Position numbers and translations under genes: made by a program. Of a DNA stretch of 64,000 nucleotides, positions 1-10,275 are shown piece after piece. Numbering within the stretch: the first letter of the stretch is position 1; every line of letters starts with the position of its first letter. Source of the stretch: Nissolia schottii. Its lineage: Eukaryota > Streptophyta > Magnoliopsida > Fabales > Fabaceae. The notes below the pieces were generated by a model that did not search any database, was not told where the DNA came from, and was given only the letters and a program-made list of their open reading frames with translations. Location: NCBI GenBank assembly GCA_003254905.1, contig QANU01086678.1, forward strand, positions 113,112 through 177,111, given 5' to 3'.

Positions 1-800
1 CACATTGATATGGGAAGCTAAAAGAAGAAACAAATAAATAAAAAACACTTACTTGAATCCCAACAAACGAAAGTGTGCACGATTAGCCATATAGTTCATC
101 TAGATTGCCTCGTTGGCATGGTCAGCCAGTGCAGGGGCAAGGCGAGGAAATCTATGCCACATGCAATACTGGAGGAGAGTGCAAGGGTCCCAATGTCATG
201 GGCATCATAATCAGTCACCTTACACAGCTCCCTATACATAAATGATAACGTTGTTGATCCCCAGCTATATGTTCCAGTCCGCTCCAGGTCCTATAGCAGT
301 GGGAGGTACATAGAATAGACCCATGACCCTGAATGGTCAAGAAATAATGTGCCTCTAATGAAGTGAAGCAGGTATGCTCGTGCATACTGCTGGACCAAGA
401 CAAGGTCTACATCATCACTAGACTCATGGGTAAGCAGCTCAGACAACCATGACAATCAAATGCGTGATCCAAAGTACCCACTCTGCAGTGGTGGGTGCGC
501 ACCAAGAAACTCTTCGCAGTGATCCACCAAGTGTGAATCCTCGGTACAACCGATAACAACATGTCCCTCAATGGGGAGACCAAAAATAACGTCGATGTCC
601 TCTAACGTCATGGTGCACTCCCCAGTAGGCATACAAAACGTATGGGTCTCACGACGCCACCTCTCCACCAGTGTATGATCAAATGGTAATCAACAGTGCA
701 ATATCCCATGTGAACAGTCCCTATAAAACTCGCCTGATCTAGGTAAGGAATGATACACTCTGGGGGATCTCTATGTTTTTCTTCATGTTTAGCCACGTGC
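1..800 (-). pseudogene. Plant mobile domain (PMD) protein, broken and partial
   Basis: Translating the minus strand gives the PMD signature in two adjoining frames: IIPYLDQASFIGTVHMGYC near 780-700, then MERWRRETHTFCMPTGECT followed by MTLEDIDVIFGLPIEG from 668 to about 560. Reading on past a stop near 456 gives LSWLSELL and further PMD-like sequence to base 1. PMD proteins (relatives of MAIN/MAIL1, often annotated as phosphatase 7 long-form homologs) occur as host genes and as cargo of MULE and gypsy elements. Its position behind a transposase on the same strand suggests cargo. At least one frameshift (near 690) and several stops make it non-functional here. The C-terminus lies outside the window. 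Confidence 0.8.
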
Positions 801-802
801 AC

Positions 803-1119
803 TCTCCTAACAGGTTTGTAGTTCTAGAAAAGAAGCATCCTCTGGACCAGGGTTAATAAGCAAAGTCGTCTTATACGCTGTAATGTACCACAAAATAGTG
901 CAAAATAATCAAACAAATGTGTTGATCACTATCAAATATGTTGCAATAAAACATCAAGTGTGTTGATCGCTATCAAATAATCAAACAAAACAAAACAGTG
1001 CAAAATCCAGCATCAAATGTGTTGATCTAATACATAAACACAAACAACTTATACATAAACACAAATTCATATCATCTAATAAATGTTCATATGAAAACAA
1101 CAAATAATGTGAAACCACT
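803..1119. other. AT-rich spacer between PMD and transposase
   Basis: No coding sequence seen. It holds several imperfect copies of a short motif around AATGTGTTGATC plus TATCAAAT between about 905 and 1040, and a doubled ATACATAAACACAAA. Confidence 0.5.
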
Positions 1120-3310
1120 TTAACTTGATGGTCTACCACTATCATTCACAACAACTTTACAACAACGACTATTGTGGCCAGTTCTTCTGCACCGTGAGTA
1201 GTGTTGCATCGGGCCTTGCTCAACCCAATCCACCTCATTTCTAATTCTACTTGCCTTAGGTCGTCCTTTTTTTCTGCGCAATCTAAGGTTAGGCACCAAT
1301 GTCAGATTATGAGCTAGTGGCCACCATGGTTTATCCATGATTGGCTCCCACGGAGCCTCATAAGCTCGAAAAGCACTTTTAGTTTTATACACATGGTGCA
1401 CATATTGATGAGGGTCAATCTCCTTGGAAGAACATGCCGCCAATGCATGGGAGCAAGGAAAGTGTAATGCTTGAAACATCCCACATTCACACCAACCCTC
1501 TTGAAGGCTTAAAGTAAATTTTTTACCAATTTCTTGTGTTTGAGGGTTGAATGCCTCTTCAACAAGAAATTTAGTTGTTCGCCTATCAACTAAGGTGGCA
1601 TGGTGGGAGCTTGCCTTATCGATGCTTGGCCCCCAAATTACATGAAAAACGTCAATGTATTGTTGGTTGTCTACATAAAGCTTCTTTTCGGCATTGGCTC
1701 TTCTCTTCACAAAGTATTCTACCAATTTGAAATAAGTCATCTGAACCAGTGCTGTTATTGGTAGGCTTCTGACCCCCTTTAAAACTCCATTGATGCACTC
1801 TGACAGGTTGGTTGTCATATGACCAAATCTTCGACCTCCATCATCATATGCTAAACTCCACTTTTCTTTAGGAATTCAATTAATCCAGTTGGATATTTCC
1901 TCTGTTTCAGTGAATTTATCCAACTTCCCATCAAATTTTGGTCGACAAGGTTCACGCCCTACAAAAATTATAGCCACTGTTGTTATCTACCTAAACCAAA
2001 CAGTAAGGGATATTTGGAGTGCAAGAAACAAATTTATTACCTATGCGCTTCAGAAAGTTCTTCAATGACACTTTGTGAAACTTGCTGTTGAAATTATTGG
2101 CAATGTGACATAGACAGTACACATGATGCCCATGAGGTGGTTGCCATCCAAGATGCACATTATCCACTACTGTTATGATGCTCTTGTGACGATCATATAT
2201 CAGACATATACCTTGTTGATGTGTGACATGTTGATGAATACAAGAACCAACTCCATGCCTCTTTTGTTTCACCATCAACAATAGCAAATACAATAGGCAA
2301 TGGCCTTCGGTTTCCATCTTGTGTGGTTACAATTAACAGTTTTTGTTTATACTTGTCATACAAATGAGTCCCATTAACCTGGATAAATGGCTTGCAAAAT
2401 TGAAATCCAAGCACACATGGCTTGAAAACCCAAAACAATCAATCAAACTGGCGCTTTGAGGAATCAACTAGATTGTGCACCACATAGTCATCAGTTTCCA
2501 ACAAGACCACGGTGCCTGGCATAAAATGCTTCACGACCTCTAACCATCTAGGCAACCTCTCGTATGATTCCTCCCAATCACCAAAATCTCAATGCATGCT
2601 CATTGTTTCGCCAACCAAGCTTTTCGATAGGACAAATTGTAACCAAATATATTTTTGATCCTCTCAAGTATCATGCATATCACAACATCAGGTCTTGTTC
2701 TAACCATGCCCTGTATATACTTCTGGACCAATACAGATTGCAACTTCTTATGATCTTGTGTCATAGAAATGTTTACACAAGTGTGAGGTCCATTGTATTG
2801 AGAGATTTTCCATTGATTACATCTCTTACAGTTAATAGCTCTGACTCTCCAATTGTAAGAAGCCCCAAATTGAAAACGCTTAGCCGTTAGCCTTTATGTA
2901 TCAGAGTGATCAACCTTATAATCTCGATATCTTCTAATAGAATAATGATCTAAAGCTAATTTCATTGCGTCTTTTGTTGGAAATTGCAATCCAACAAACA
3001 GTTCTCCTTGTGAACTTCATGCATCATACTAAACAGCGCCGAAGCTCTCAGACGGCCCAGCAAATGCATCCCAATTAATCTTTGAAAATTGAGGACAAGA
3101 AGGCCTAAACACATTTTCAGGAGTAACACTAGCTGAATGAACATTGCTAGTGTAAACACCAATTGGAGTGTCAGGGATAGGAACAGAGCGAATTGGAGAA
3201 ACTTGATGCACATTAACAAATGCATCAACCTCATCTTCTGAATCCATACTTAAATCATCATCATCAGCAGCAGGTAAATACTTTTCATCATCACTTGTAT
3301 CAGATAACAC
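1120..3310 (-). pseudogene. MULE transposase (MuDR family), broken into several frames
   Basis: Four parts can be read leftward on the minus strand. (1) An acidic N-terminal linker from 3310. (2) The MuDR N-terminal domain at about 3000-2560, with FVGLQFPTKDAMKLALDHYS, then YNWRVRAINCKRCNQWKI and SYRKAWLAKQ. (3) Pieces of the MULE transposase core at 2440-1991, with NGTHLYDKYKQKLLIVTTQD, IVFAIVDGETKEAWSWFL and, in another frame, ICLIYDRHKSI followed by HVYCLCHIANNFNS. (4) An intact-looking C-terminal part (1818-1120) with a SWIM zinc finger (CECGMFQALHFPCSHALAAC) and a CCHC knuckle (CSRCRRTGHNSRCC). At least one stop follows HSDT near 2889, and frames change near 2560, 2300 and 1990, so no active transposase can be made. 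Confidence 0.88.
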
Positions 3311-4200
3311 TTATCTCATATTGGGTGAAGTTGTCAGTGGGGAATGAAAGGTGTCAGGATTTTGGGATAAGGTCACATCTTCAAACACGAGGGCAAAATG
3401 TCTCATTGGTGATTGCGTGTTTATAGGGTTTGAATGACCACTCTCAATATGCACATGACTCTCTCTTTCCCTTGTTTCTACCTCGCAAACACCTCCATAG
3501 ACCCATCTGAATTTGATTCAAAAACATCTATCATGCATTCAATATCTTCATCATCAACCATATCACAACCAACAAATTTCGACTCTGCACCTAACCCTTG
3601 TAATATTCGAAAAACCATTCTTGATACAAACTGATTCTGTTGTAACCTTAATTTCAAGCAAATTTTTCTCTTCAAATCTTATATACGCATGCCCCTCTTA
3701 ATCATCACAGACCTTGACATAGGACCATCATACATTAACCCACGTTCACCTTCGTATATTCTCCCATTAGAATGAACAAGCACAAAAAGAGGTTTCCCAA
3801 TTTTCTAATTCTGTTTAAAACACATTCTACGTCATAAATTACACTATATTACAACAGCAGCGGTATACTATATTACGCTATGCATTAATATATCATAAAT
3901 TGTTACTGATACAGATAACATACAATATTATACTACTCTATACATCAATCTATAAAAAATTTCTCAGTAAACTAATATAGTCAACATTTAAACAATCAAT
4001 TCAAAAAAATTAATTCACACATACTAATTGAACTACAAATTTTAATAAATGAAAACTTACAAGTTTGTCGCACAAATTGAATTTAAGAATGGTCAGGATA
4101 GGTAGTTAGCAGGAATCCAAGAGCTCTGGAATTCTAGAGAGAGAAAATTTTTAGAGAGAGGTGAAATGTAAGAAAATGAGAGGAGTGGTGCGGATTGGGG
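3311..4200 (-). other. MULE 5' leader / N-terminal region, AT-rich
   Basis: Between the acidic N-terminal reading frame and the terminal repeat there is only AT-rich sequence. Short frames around 3478-3675 on the minus strand (IECMIDVFESNSDGSMEVF) resemble the acidic start of MULE transposases. The rest, from about 3800 to 4080, is AT-rich and shows no gene. Confidence 0.45.
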
Positions 4201-4209
4201 TGGGGGTTG

Positions 4210-4217
4210 TTTAAATA
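4210..4217 (-). promoter_or_regulatory. Probable TATA box of the MULE gene
   Basis: Minus-strand TATTTAAA is followed by a C/T-rich leader (about 4205-4125). The neighbouring MULE has TATTTATTAA at about 4919 at the same distance inside its end, followed by a very similar leader (CCACTC...CTCATTTTCT). The shared placement suggests that both ends carry a promoter. Confidence 0.5.
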
Positions 4218-4538
4218 GTGTAGGATATGCCAAATAGGGTGGCGAATTCGGGTTGAATTCGGCAACTCGGTTGGCAATTTTAAGGTAGGATTCGCCAAGC
4301 TTAATGGCGATTTTAGGGTAGGATTCGCCAAATGTGTAGGCGATTTCTTGCTAAATTCGCCATCTCCATAGGCGAATTTGTAGTGAATACATCAACCTCA
4401 TAGGCAAATCTTACGTGGCACGCCACGCAGTGCGCAAATACCACGTCAGCCAAAACCATGGTATTTTTGTAAAATGTTTAGAAACAAGGATATTTTAGTA
4501 ATTAAATTATGTAACAGGAGTACTATAGTAAAAAACTC
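4218..4538 (-). repeat. MULE right terminal repeat with TTCGCC/GGCGAA array
   Basis: This region holds a run of short hairpin-like modules, each TTCGCC followed within about 10 bases by GGCGA, repeated roughly every 45-50 bases (for example near 4291, 4330 and 4358). Next come the palindrome-like GTGGCACGCCAC and CACGTCAG near 4417-4447, and an A/T edge ending at AAAAACTC (4538). It is homologous to both ends of the element at 4601-6681. Confidence 0.7.
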
Positions 4539-4591
4539 AACAATTTTGTTGTAGTTGTCAGTCCCACGTCAACTAAAAATTGGACTTAATA

Positions 4592-4600
4592 ATGAAGTGG
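4592..4600. repeat. 9-bp target site duplication (left copy)
   Basis: ATGAAGTGG here is identical to 6682-6690. A 9-bp duplication is the hallmark length for Mutator-superfamily insertion. The bases outside differ (A against C), so the match is exactly nine. Confidence 0.85.
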
Positions 4601-4910
4601 GAGTTTTTTTTCTCTTTTGACACAACTGTTTAAAGAAATTATCAAAATACCCTCATTTTCAAACTATTTACCATACTACCACGGTTTGCGCTGACGTGGA
4701 CTCGGTGCCACGCGTGGCATGCCATGCAGGATTCGCCAAACCGGTAGCCGAATTGTACCCTAGATTCGCCAACCGAAAAGGCGAATTCCACCTGGATTCG
4801 CCAACACATCAGGCGAATCCTTTGCAAGAAAAAAACTTTAAATGTACTAAATATGCCAACCCAGTTGGCGAATCCTACATGGATTGGCCTAGCTTGTTAG
4901 CTAATTCTGT
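4601..4910 (+). repeat. Left terminal inverted repeat of the 4601-6681 MULE
   Basis: This is the left inverted end, about 300 bp. It contains GACGTGG at about 4694, the palindrome-like GCGTGGCATGCCATGC around 4713, and three or four TTCGCC...GGCGAA modules between 4730 and 4880. Confidence 0.8.
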
Positions 4911-5080
4911 TGACGTGGCCTATTTATTAACCCTTCCTCCCCCCTTTCACTCCACTCTCCTCATTTTCTCAAAATTCGCTTATCTCTCTAGAATTTGCTC
5001 CAGCATAGGCCGGTGCGGCACCCACTGTCGACGCTGCCATCCCACCACATCCATGTCCATACCCCTACCCACCTTCATTC

Positions 5081-5270
5081 CATTGCCCTTACCCACCAGC
5101 ACACAGTTACACCTCCCAGCCACCCCCTTACGGCTCCCAGCCACCCCCTCCACATTCTTACACACCCCCACCATACCCTTACCCCCCGCCACCCCATATA
5201 CTTACCCATCCCAGCCTGACCCCTCTGATCTTGACCATCGACCGCCACAGGGATCGTCGTAGAGTTTTCT
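5081..5270 (+). pseudogene. Tyr/Pro-rich C-terminal remnant, probably of a PMD protein
   Basis: In the frame set by the codon at 5108 the translation reads YTSQPPPYGSQPPPPHSYTP and continues with PYPYPPPP. Tails of this Tyr/Pro type are typical of legume PMD cargo genes in MULEs; that link is inferred. No start codon or conserved PMD block precedes it here. The longer open frame on the same strand (4696-5262) is in a different register, reads through the terminal repeat and lacks this pattern, so it is not the real gene. Confidence 0.5.
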
Positions 5271-5456
5271 GGATAGGTTTTAAGTGTAGTTAGGGACATT
5301 TTAATGTGTTTTGTAACTCACGTCTTTTATTATATGTCAACGCGCTTGCTTCTAAGGTTGATTTCCTGTATTTATTCCTTACGTTCCATTCATAGCGTCG
5401 ATTTATGATTTTAGATTGCTGACATCATTTACCATTGCTTATTTATTCATGTGTAC

Positions 5457-5660
5457 CTTTGATCTGATGGTTGTTCCTAAACCTAAACAAACAAATGAAT
5501 CTTTGATCTGCTGGTTGTTCCTAAACATAAACAAGAAATACAACACCTGGTCTGATAGTTGTTCCTAAACCTAAACAAGCAATACTACCTTTGATCTGAT
5601 GGTTGTTCCTAAACCTAAACAACCAAGTGAACCTTTATGTTGATGGTTGTTCCTAAACAG
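5457..5660 (+). repeat. Tandem repeat, about 45 bp x 5
   Basis: Five imperfect copies of a unit with the core GATGGTTGTTCCTAAAC and a TAAACAA tail, spaced by 40-50 bases. It lies inside the non-autonomous MULE. Copies differ in the first part (CTTTGATCTG, CCTGGTCTG, CTTTATGTT). Confidence 0.85.
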
Positions 5661-6006
5661 GGTCAGTTGTTGTAAATTGCACCAAGTACCTTGGCCTTAA
5701 AACCCTAAACCGATCATTAAGTCCCAAAGCATTGTACAATAAATCAGAAAACTTTTAGTATCCTTAAAATCACCCACAGTAAATTGGGTGAATGAGAAAT
5801 CTTCTAACTCATACAACCAACAAACCAGGGTCAACGATAAACCAAGCACAATAAACACAACTGTATAATAAAATGCATGAATTAAAATGTCATTACACAA
5901 GTTGTCCGACTTGCTAACAGGAAACACTAAGAAAAATGCATGAAAGGGGGGAAGGGTTAATACTAGTAAGCGAATTGTTGACATATCCAATTGAAGAAGA
6001 CATTTT

Positions 6007-6345
6007 ACAAATTACGCCGTATATTAGGGTTTATTAGGGTTATGGTTAGCAAATTAGGGTTAGTGTTAGGGCTATGTGTGGATTAGGGTTAGGGTTTTAG
6101 GTGGATTAGGGTTCCAATTAAGGTTTCAGTGAGATTAGGGTTATGGTATACGGTTTGGGTTAGGATTAGGTTTAGGGTATAAAGTTTATGGCATATGGTG
6201 GGGGTTAAGGGTAGGGGTTTTTTGGGTTGGGTATAGGGTAGGGGTTAAGGGTTAGGGTTTTTGGGTTGGGGTGTCAGGTTAGGGTTTTGAGTGTAGTGTT
6301 AAGGGGGTTAGGGTTAGGGTTAGGGTTTTTGGGTTGGGGTGTTTG
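6007..6345 (+). repeat. Degenerate interstitial telomere-like repeat
   Basis: There are many copies of TTAGGGTT, TAGGGTTAGGG and GGGTTTTTGGGTT, with one clean run of GTTAGGGTTAGGGTTAGGG near 6308-6326. The plant telomere unit is TTTAGGG. The array is heavily degenerate and sits inside the MULE before its right terminal repeat. Confidence 0.8.
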
Positions 6346-6399
6346 GTGTATGGGTTTGGGAAATAGCCCATATATTAGGGGCAAAAGAGTAAAAGACTC

Positions 6400-6681
6400 C
6401 GTGGTTGGAATTCGCCAACGGATGAGGCGAATTTAATAGGAATTCAGCAAACTTGTTGGTGAATTTAGTGCAAAATTGTGTTTTTTTATTGTGAAGGATT
6501 CGCCAAGCGCGTAGGCGAATCCATGTCAAATTCACCAAACTCATTGGCGAATCCTGCGTGGCATGCCACACATGGCGCCAGGTCCACGTCAGCGCAAACC
6601 GTGGTATTTAGATAAATAGTTTGAAAACGAGAATAATTTGGTAATTTCTTTGAACAGTGATGGCAAAAGAGAAAAAATTCC
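6400..6681 (-). repeat. Right terminal inverted repeat of the 4601-6681 MULE
   Basis: Mirror of the left end. TTCGCC/GGCGAA modules span 6409-6555, then GCGTGGCATGCCACAC, GTCCACGTCAGCGCAAACC and a purine edge ending GAAAAAATTCC at 6681, directly followed by the target duplication. Confidence 0.8.
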
Positions 6682-6690
6682 ATGAAGTGG
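6682..6690. repeat. 9-bp target site duplication (right copy)
   Basis: ATGAAGTGG, identical to 4592-4600. Confidence 0.85.
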
Positions 6691-9617
6691 AGTATATAAA
6701 TAAGAAAACTCATAAATAATAATGTCTTAACTTTTTGTAGGGTACACTGTTTTTGGTTTCTTACTCGGCCATTTTCTATTTATCTAATTATAATTTGAAG
6801 CATGCAAGGACACATATCCTGATGGTGGTACAAAGCATCGCACTGATCCCTATGCAGCATATGATGATGATCTTGTTGTCGGTCTAACGGAGAATTGAGG
6901 GAAAGAGAAAAGGAACAGTGAAATGGAAAATTTAAACAAGAATCATTTGGTCATCTTTGGTGCAGATATTGTCTTGTACCAACAACAGATATATCAAGAA
7001 AATGATGTGCCCATATATGTATGTACTTGGTTGTATTGAACACGCTTGTGGATAATTGTGGTGTTTGTAACATCAATTTTCCCAAAACTCAAGAACGTAT
7101 AACTCAAGTACAAAGGTTAAACTGGTCATTAAATTTGCATTAATCATGCCCACCATCAATGAACTACAGAAACTATATATTATTAGTGTTTCACACTGGC
7201 TTTTTTTCCTTTTGGATTTTGTAACAATTATAGAGTGTTTTCTATTTTAGACTTGTGAAAGCCTCTCTACATAGAAAAGAGGAAATGCTACTCTTTTGAC
7301 TAATTTTCCTGCATTGAGAGTCCAAAATCACCACGTTTATTGAGAACTGTCGACAAAGTAACTTAGAATAAGGACCACATACTAGGACCACTGTTTTTGA
7401 TATTGAGGTAGAGTTTATGGGTTTCATAATAGAACAAATTACCTCAAGAGTCTTGCACGTATGTTGCTTGATTAGAATGCCAAAACTTTTAATTTCCAGC
7501 TCCCAAGATGTTAATTTCCGTAACTTCCCATGATTATTTTACTTTATTAATTTCTCATCTGAAGAAGATTAAAAGGCTCACGCAATTAGGCAAAACATGG
7601 TGAAGCAGGTCATGAAGCCGGTAACATGTATGAAAATGGATATATGAATGTAATTTGAAATATGTAATAATGTATTTGTATTATTTTTTTTTTGGCATTT
7701 TGTGTATTTGGCACAGGGAATTATAATATAGAAAGTGACAGGAAACTTGTTAAAGGAAAAATGTGACCTAAAAAAGAAGAGAGAATCTTAGATAAAAAGA
7801 TACTTGATATCATAATTTTTTTTTACTTCATTTGATCTCCTTTACTTTTATTAATAAATAATTAAATTTGGTACCACTAATTGACTTATTTGGACTTTTA
7901 TAATAGACTTATGTCCATTACAAGTTATCATTTTTTTAAAAAAAAATTTATTGTCTCTCCCCTCTAAATAGTCACTATGCCATTGGTTAGTCTCGGAATC
8001 CCCTACCGTATGTGTTTTTTGATTGTCTCATTGGGAGTACTCCTTGTACTTTATTTTCTATGATTATCAATATAACTTATATCTATCTTTGGTAAAAGAA
8101 TAAATTAACAATCTTTGCTTAACTCAAGTGGTACGATATTTATGAATTATTTGGATTGTCTTCTAGAAAAATCATTTTGTTTAAAAAATAACAAGTATTA
8201 AAATACAATTTTTTTAAAAAGTAATTTTTTTAAATAATATAAAATATCATTTTTTTTAAGTTTATAAATTTTTTATTTTTAAAAAAAATGAAAGTAAAAC
8301 CACATTGTAATTATAAATCAAACCTCTTAAATAAAAAGCTATTAAAAATATAATTAAGATAAGTATTTTTTTAAAACTAATTCAAATGATGCCTTTTATA
8401 TTATATTATATTTATTTATTTATAGAAGTCATTTTTAATTTAGAAAAAACATAGCGCTAAATATATTTTATCTCGTAGTGAATTAACTGACGACTCCACA
8501 CTACTAGTTAGAATTCAATACTTTTAAATGCTAGTGATTTGTATTAAAGTAAAATAAAATAAAGTGATCAGAATTACATTTTTAAAGTCTTTTGACTGTT
8601 GGGCAATACCAAAAAGGAATTGTGACCACCTTTTACCATGACCCTATACTATACCATATCCTCAGCAAATAGGAGCCCGTGGTCCACAAGTATATTTTAC
8701 AATTTCACTTCCATCTGGATGTCTTCGTAAGCCAATTAGCAGAAAGTTAGATATATAGATGCATTTAGTTATAGTAAATGCTATCCAAATGTCACGTTTT
8801 AAGGCAAACAATCCGAGCTTAACTACGGGGTGATGATGTTTTCCTTCATGGATTCACTCAAATGTCCCTTCTATGTTTGTGATGCCACTGACAATTTTCG
8901 TCACTGCTATCCCCAAGCGGAAGCAGGTTACTGGGGACCACATAATAGGTTGCATAAAGTTAACTTTGCCTTAAGAAGATGTTTACTTCTAGTATAATTA
9001 TCAAATTACCATTACCAATGTGCTATGTATGTGCTAGCTAGATTTTTTACTTCAACTACACAGCAAAGATCAATTTGTTGCTCATTCTTTTTAGTTCCTC
9101 GAGCCACAAGTTATGGTATGAACATCCTTAAAAACTCTCTTATTTATCCTAGTACTTCTATTATTCCAAGCCCAGATCTAGGAGAAAAAGGAGTAGTTCT
9201 AAACGGTTTTGCACAAAATTTCATGCGTTGTGTAGATTAATATATTTGACTTAATTTCTATTAGAATTGCTTGGGAGGCTTAATTTCAATTTTAAATTTT
9301 GAAAAATGCATGTAAATGAGTAAGATAATAAGTTAGGTTAAAAATTAAAGTAGTAATATTATTTGAATTCACTTATCTCATCTAATGGTGAATAATTAGA
9401 TAAGGTAATTGACATGGTATCTCATAACAAACGAGTACACATATCATTCTCATTACATGGCATAGAGTTTTTTTTTGGTCTAGACCGATAACCCTCCTAT
9501 TGCAAGCGATTCGATCTATTCGAGCTAGATATGACATTTTGAGTGGCAAAGCTCTCACTTCCAAGATTTAACACAGCTGCATACCTAAGACTTGAACCCA
9601 AGACCTTTAATTAAGTC
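6691..9617. other. Intergenic, AT-rich; short exon-like remnant at 6799-6898
   Basis: No gene is supported. A stretch at 6799-6898 reads as a hydrophilic peptide (ACKDTYPDGGTKHRTDPYA followed by an Asp run and a stop) with codon-like composition, preceded by AT-rich sequence. It could be a stray last exon, but I do not recognise it. The rest (7000-9460) is A/T-run-rich. 9465-9617 is slightly more GC-rich and may be a decayed repeat. Confidence 0.5.
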
Positions 9618-9622
9618 AGAAC
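9618..9622. repeat. 5-bp target duplication of solo LTR (left)
   Basis: AGAAC here matches AGAAC at 10039-10043, directly outside TGTTA...TACA ends. Confidence 0.75.
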
Positions 9623-10038
9623 TGTTATGGACTGGGCCCATACGGCCCATTCCGCGGAAGCTAATCACCCGACCCGCCCGACCTGAACCATCCTGGAACC
9701 GGAAGCCCATCCCTTGGAAGACGTGTTCGATCCACGTTCCACGCACTTCCCCAGCGCGATCATCTCCCATCATACCAGCATTCTCGGAATAAACGAAGCA
9801 CTCTGTCCGCGGACAGTAAGGCGTGTATTGAAGCCTATCGTCGACGCCCAACAGGTACATAAAGGAAATCAAGCACTCAGGTACGGGGACCGAAAACCTT
9901 ATCTTCTCATACCCACATCTCCAACCCCGACTAACTTTGGCATCGGAGTCCTTGCAGGTACCCCACCAGCCCAGGCCACACAACAGTCCCAGACCTCGTC
10001 CGTGGAGCTCCGAAACCCAAAAGTACCCCTCTGGTACA
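9623..10038 (+). mobile_element. Solo LTR, 416 bp (Ty3-gypsy/TRIM-like)
   Basis: The segment begins TGTTATGGAC and ends CTGGTACA, so it has TG...CA ends, and it is flanked by AGAAC on both sides. Inside is a motif common at the R/U5 part of plant LTRs, GGCATCGGAGTCCTTGCAGG (9938-9957), preceded by TACGGGGACCGAAAACCTTA (9881-9900). It is much richer in G and C than its surroundings. No internal retroelement genes lie next to it, so it is best read as a solo LTR left by recombination. The open frames on both strands (for example 9714-10121) are incidental. Confidence 0.82.
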
Positions 10039-10043
10039 AGAAC
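10039..10043. repeat. 5-bp target duplication of solo LTR (right)
   Basis: AGAAC, matching 9618-9622. Confidence 0.75.
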
Positions 10044-10144
10044 AATCTCCTGCTAGTTGCTCTATATATGTGTTCGTATAGGACTAGAGCTTTTAAGCAT
10101 GAGGTAATTTTTAAAAAATAATGTTTTACAAACACGTGCTTTAA

Positions 10145-10275
10145 GGGCACTTATCAAAAATTTTAAAGTGTCAACATTTTATTGGAAATATAAAGTTTTT
10201 TTAAGTCTTTAATTCAATAAAAATATTAAAAAAATCTCAAAAAATATTCTATTTTGAGTTTTTTAACAAGTGCCC
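10145..10275. mobile_element. Candidate MITE, about 131 bp
   Basis: The ends are inverted: GGGCACTTATCAAAAA on the left and, read from the right, GGGCACTTGTTAAAAAA. The interior is A/T-rich. The flanks (CTTTAA and ATGTTAA) do not give a clear target duplication, so the superfamily is not assigned. Confidence 0.5.

Larger units (their letters stand above)
1..4538 (-). mobile_element. Decayed MULE (Mutator-like element), right end inside the window
   Basis: Reading leftward on the minus strand, the order is: a terminal region (4538 to about 4200), a TATA box, a decayed MuDR-type transposase (3310-1120), and a plant mobile domain gene (about 800 to beyond base 1). The right end is placed at 4538 because the outward sequence there (minus strand GAGTTTTTTAC) matches the end of the neighbouring MULE that starts at 4601. 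Both ends then run through the same ordered features: a poly-T edge, a GACGTGG box, a GTGGCATGCCAC-like palindrome and a TTCGCC/GGCGAA array. The left end lies outside the window, so the target duplication cannot be checked. Stops and frameshifts in the coding part indicate a dead element. Confidence 0.8.
4601..6681. mobile_element. Non-autonomous MULE, 2081 bp, with long inverted ends
   Basis: The left end (4601-4910) and the reverse complement of the right end (6400-6681) run in parallel: GAG or GGAA plus T-run, CTCTTTTG, GTTTCAAACTATTTA-like blocks, GACGTGG, GTGGCATGCCA and then TTCGCC/GGCGAA modules. The element is flanked by a perfect 9-bp duplication. It has no transposase. The interior holds a Tyr/Pro-rich gene remnant, a tandem array and degenerate telomere-like sequence. 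The intact target duplication indicates an insertion independent of the autonomous-type relative ending only 62 bases upstream. Confidence 0.88.

Noticed and set aside
4696..5262. 188-residue plus-strand open frame
   Set aside because: It runs out of the MULE terminal repeat and is in a different register from the Tyr/Pro-rich frame that fits a real protein tail; its Pro/Thr/Leu content is a by-product of C-rich DNA.
5457..5660. Regular repeat spacing that might suggest a CRISPR-like array
   Set aside because: This is plant nuclear DNA, repeats are imperfect and spacers are themselves repeated; it is an ordinary tandem repeat.
9592..10150. Open frames on both strands (66-135 residues)
   Set aside because: They fall inside a solo LTR with higher GC content; absence of stops reflects base composition, not a gene.
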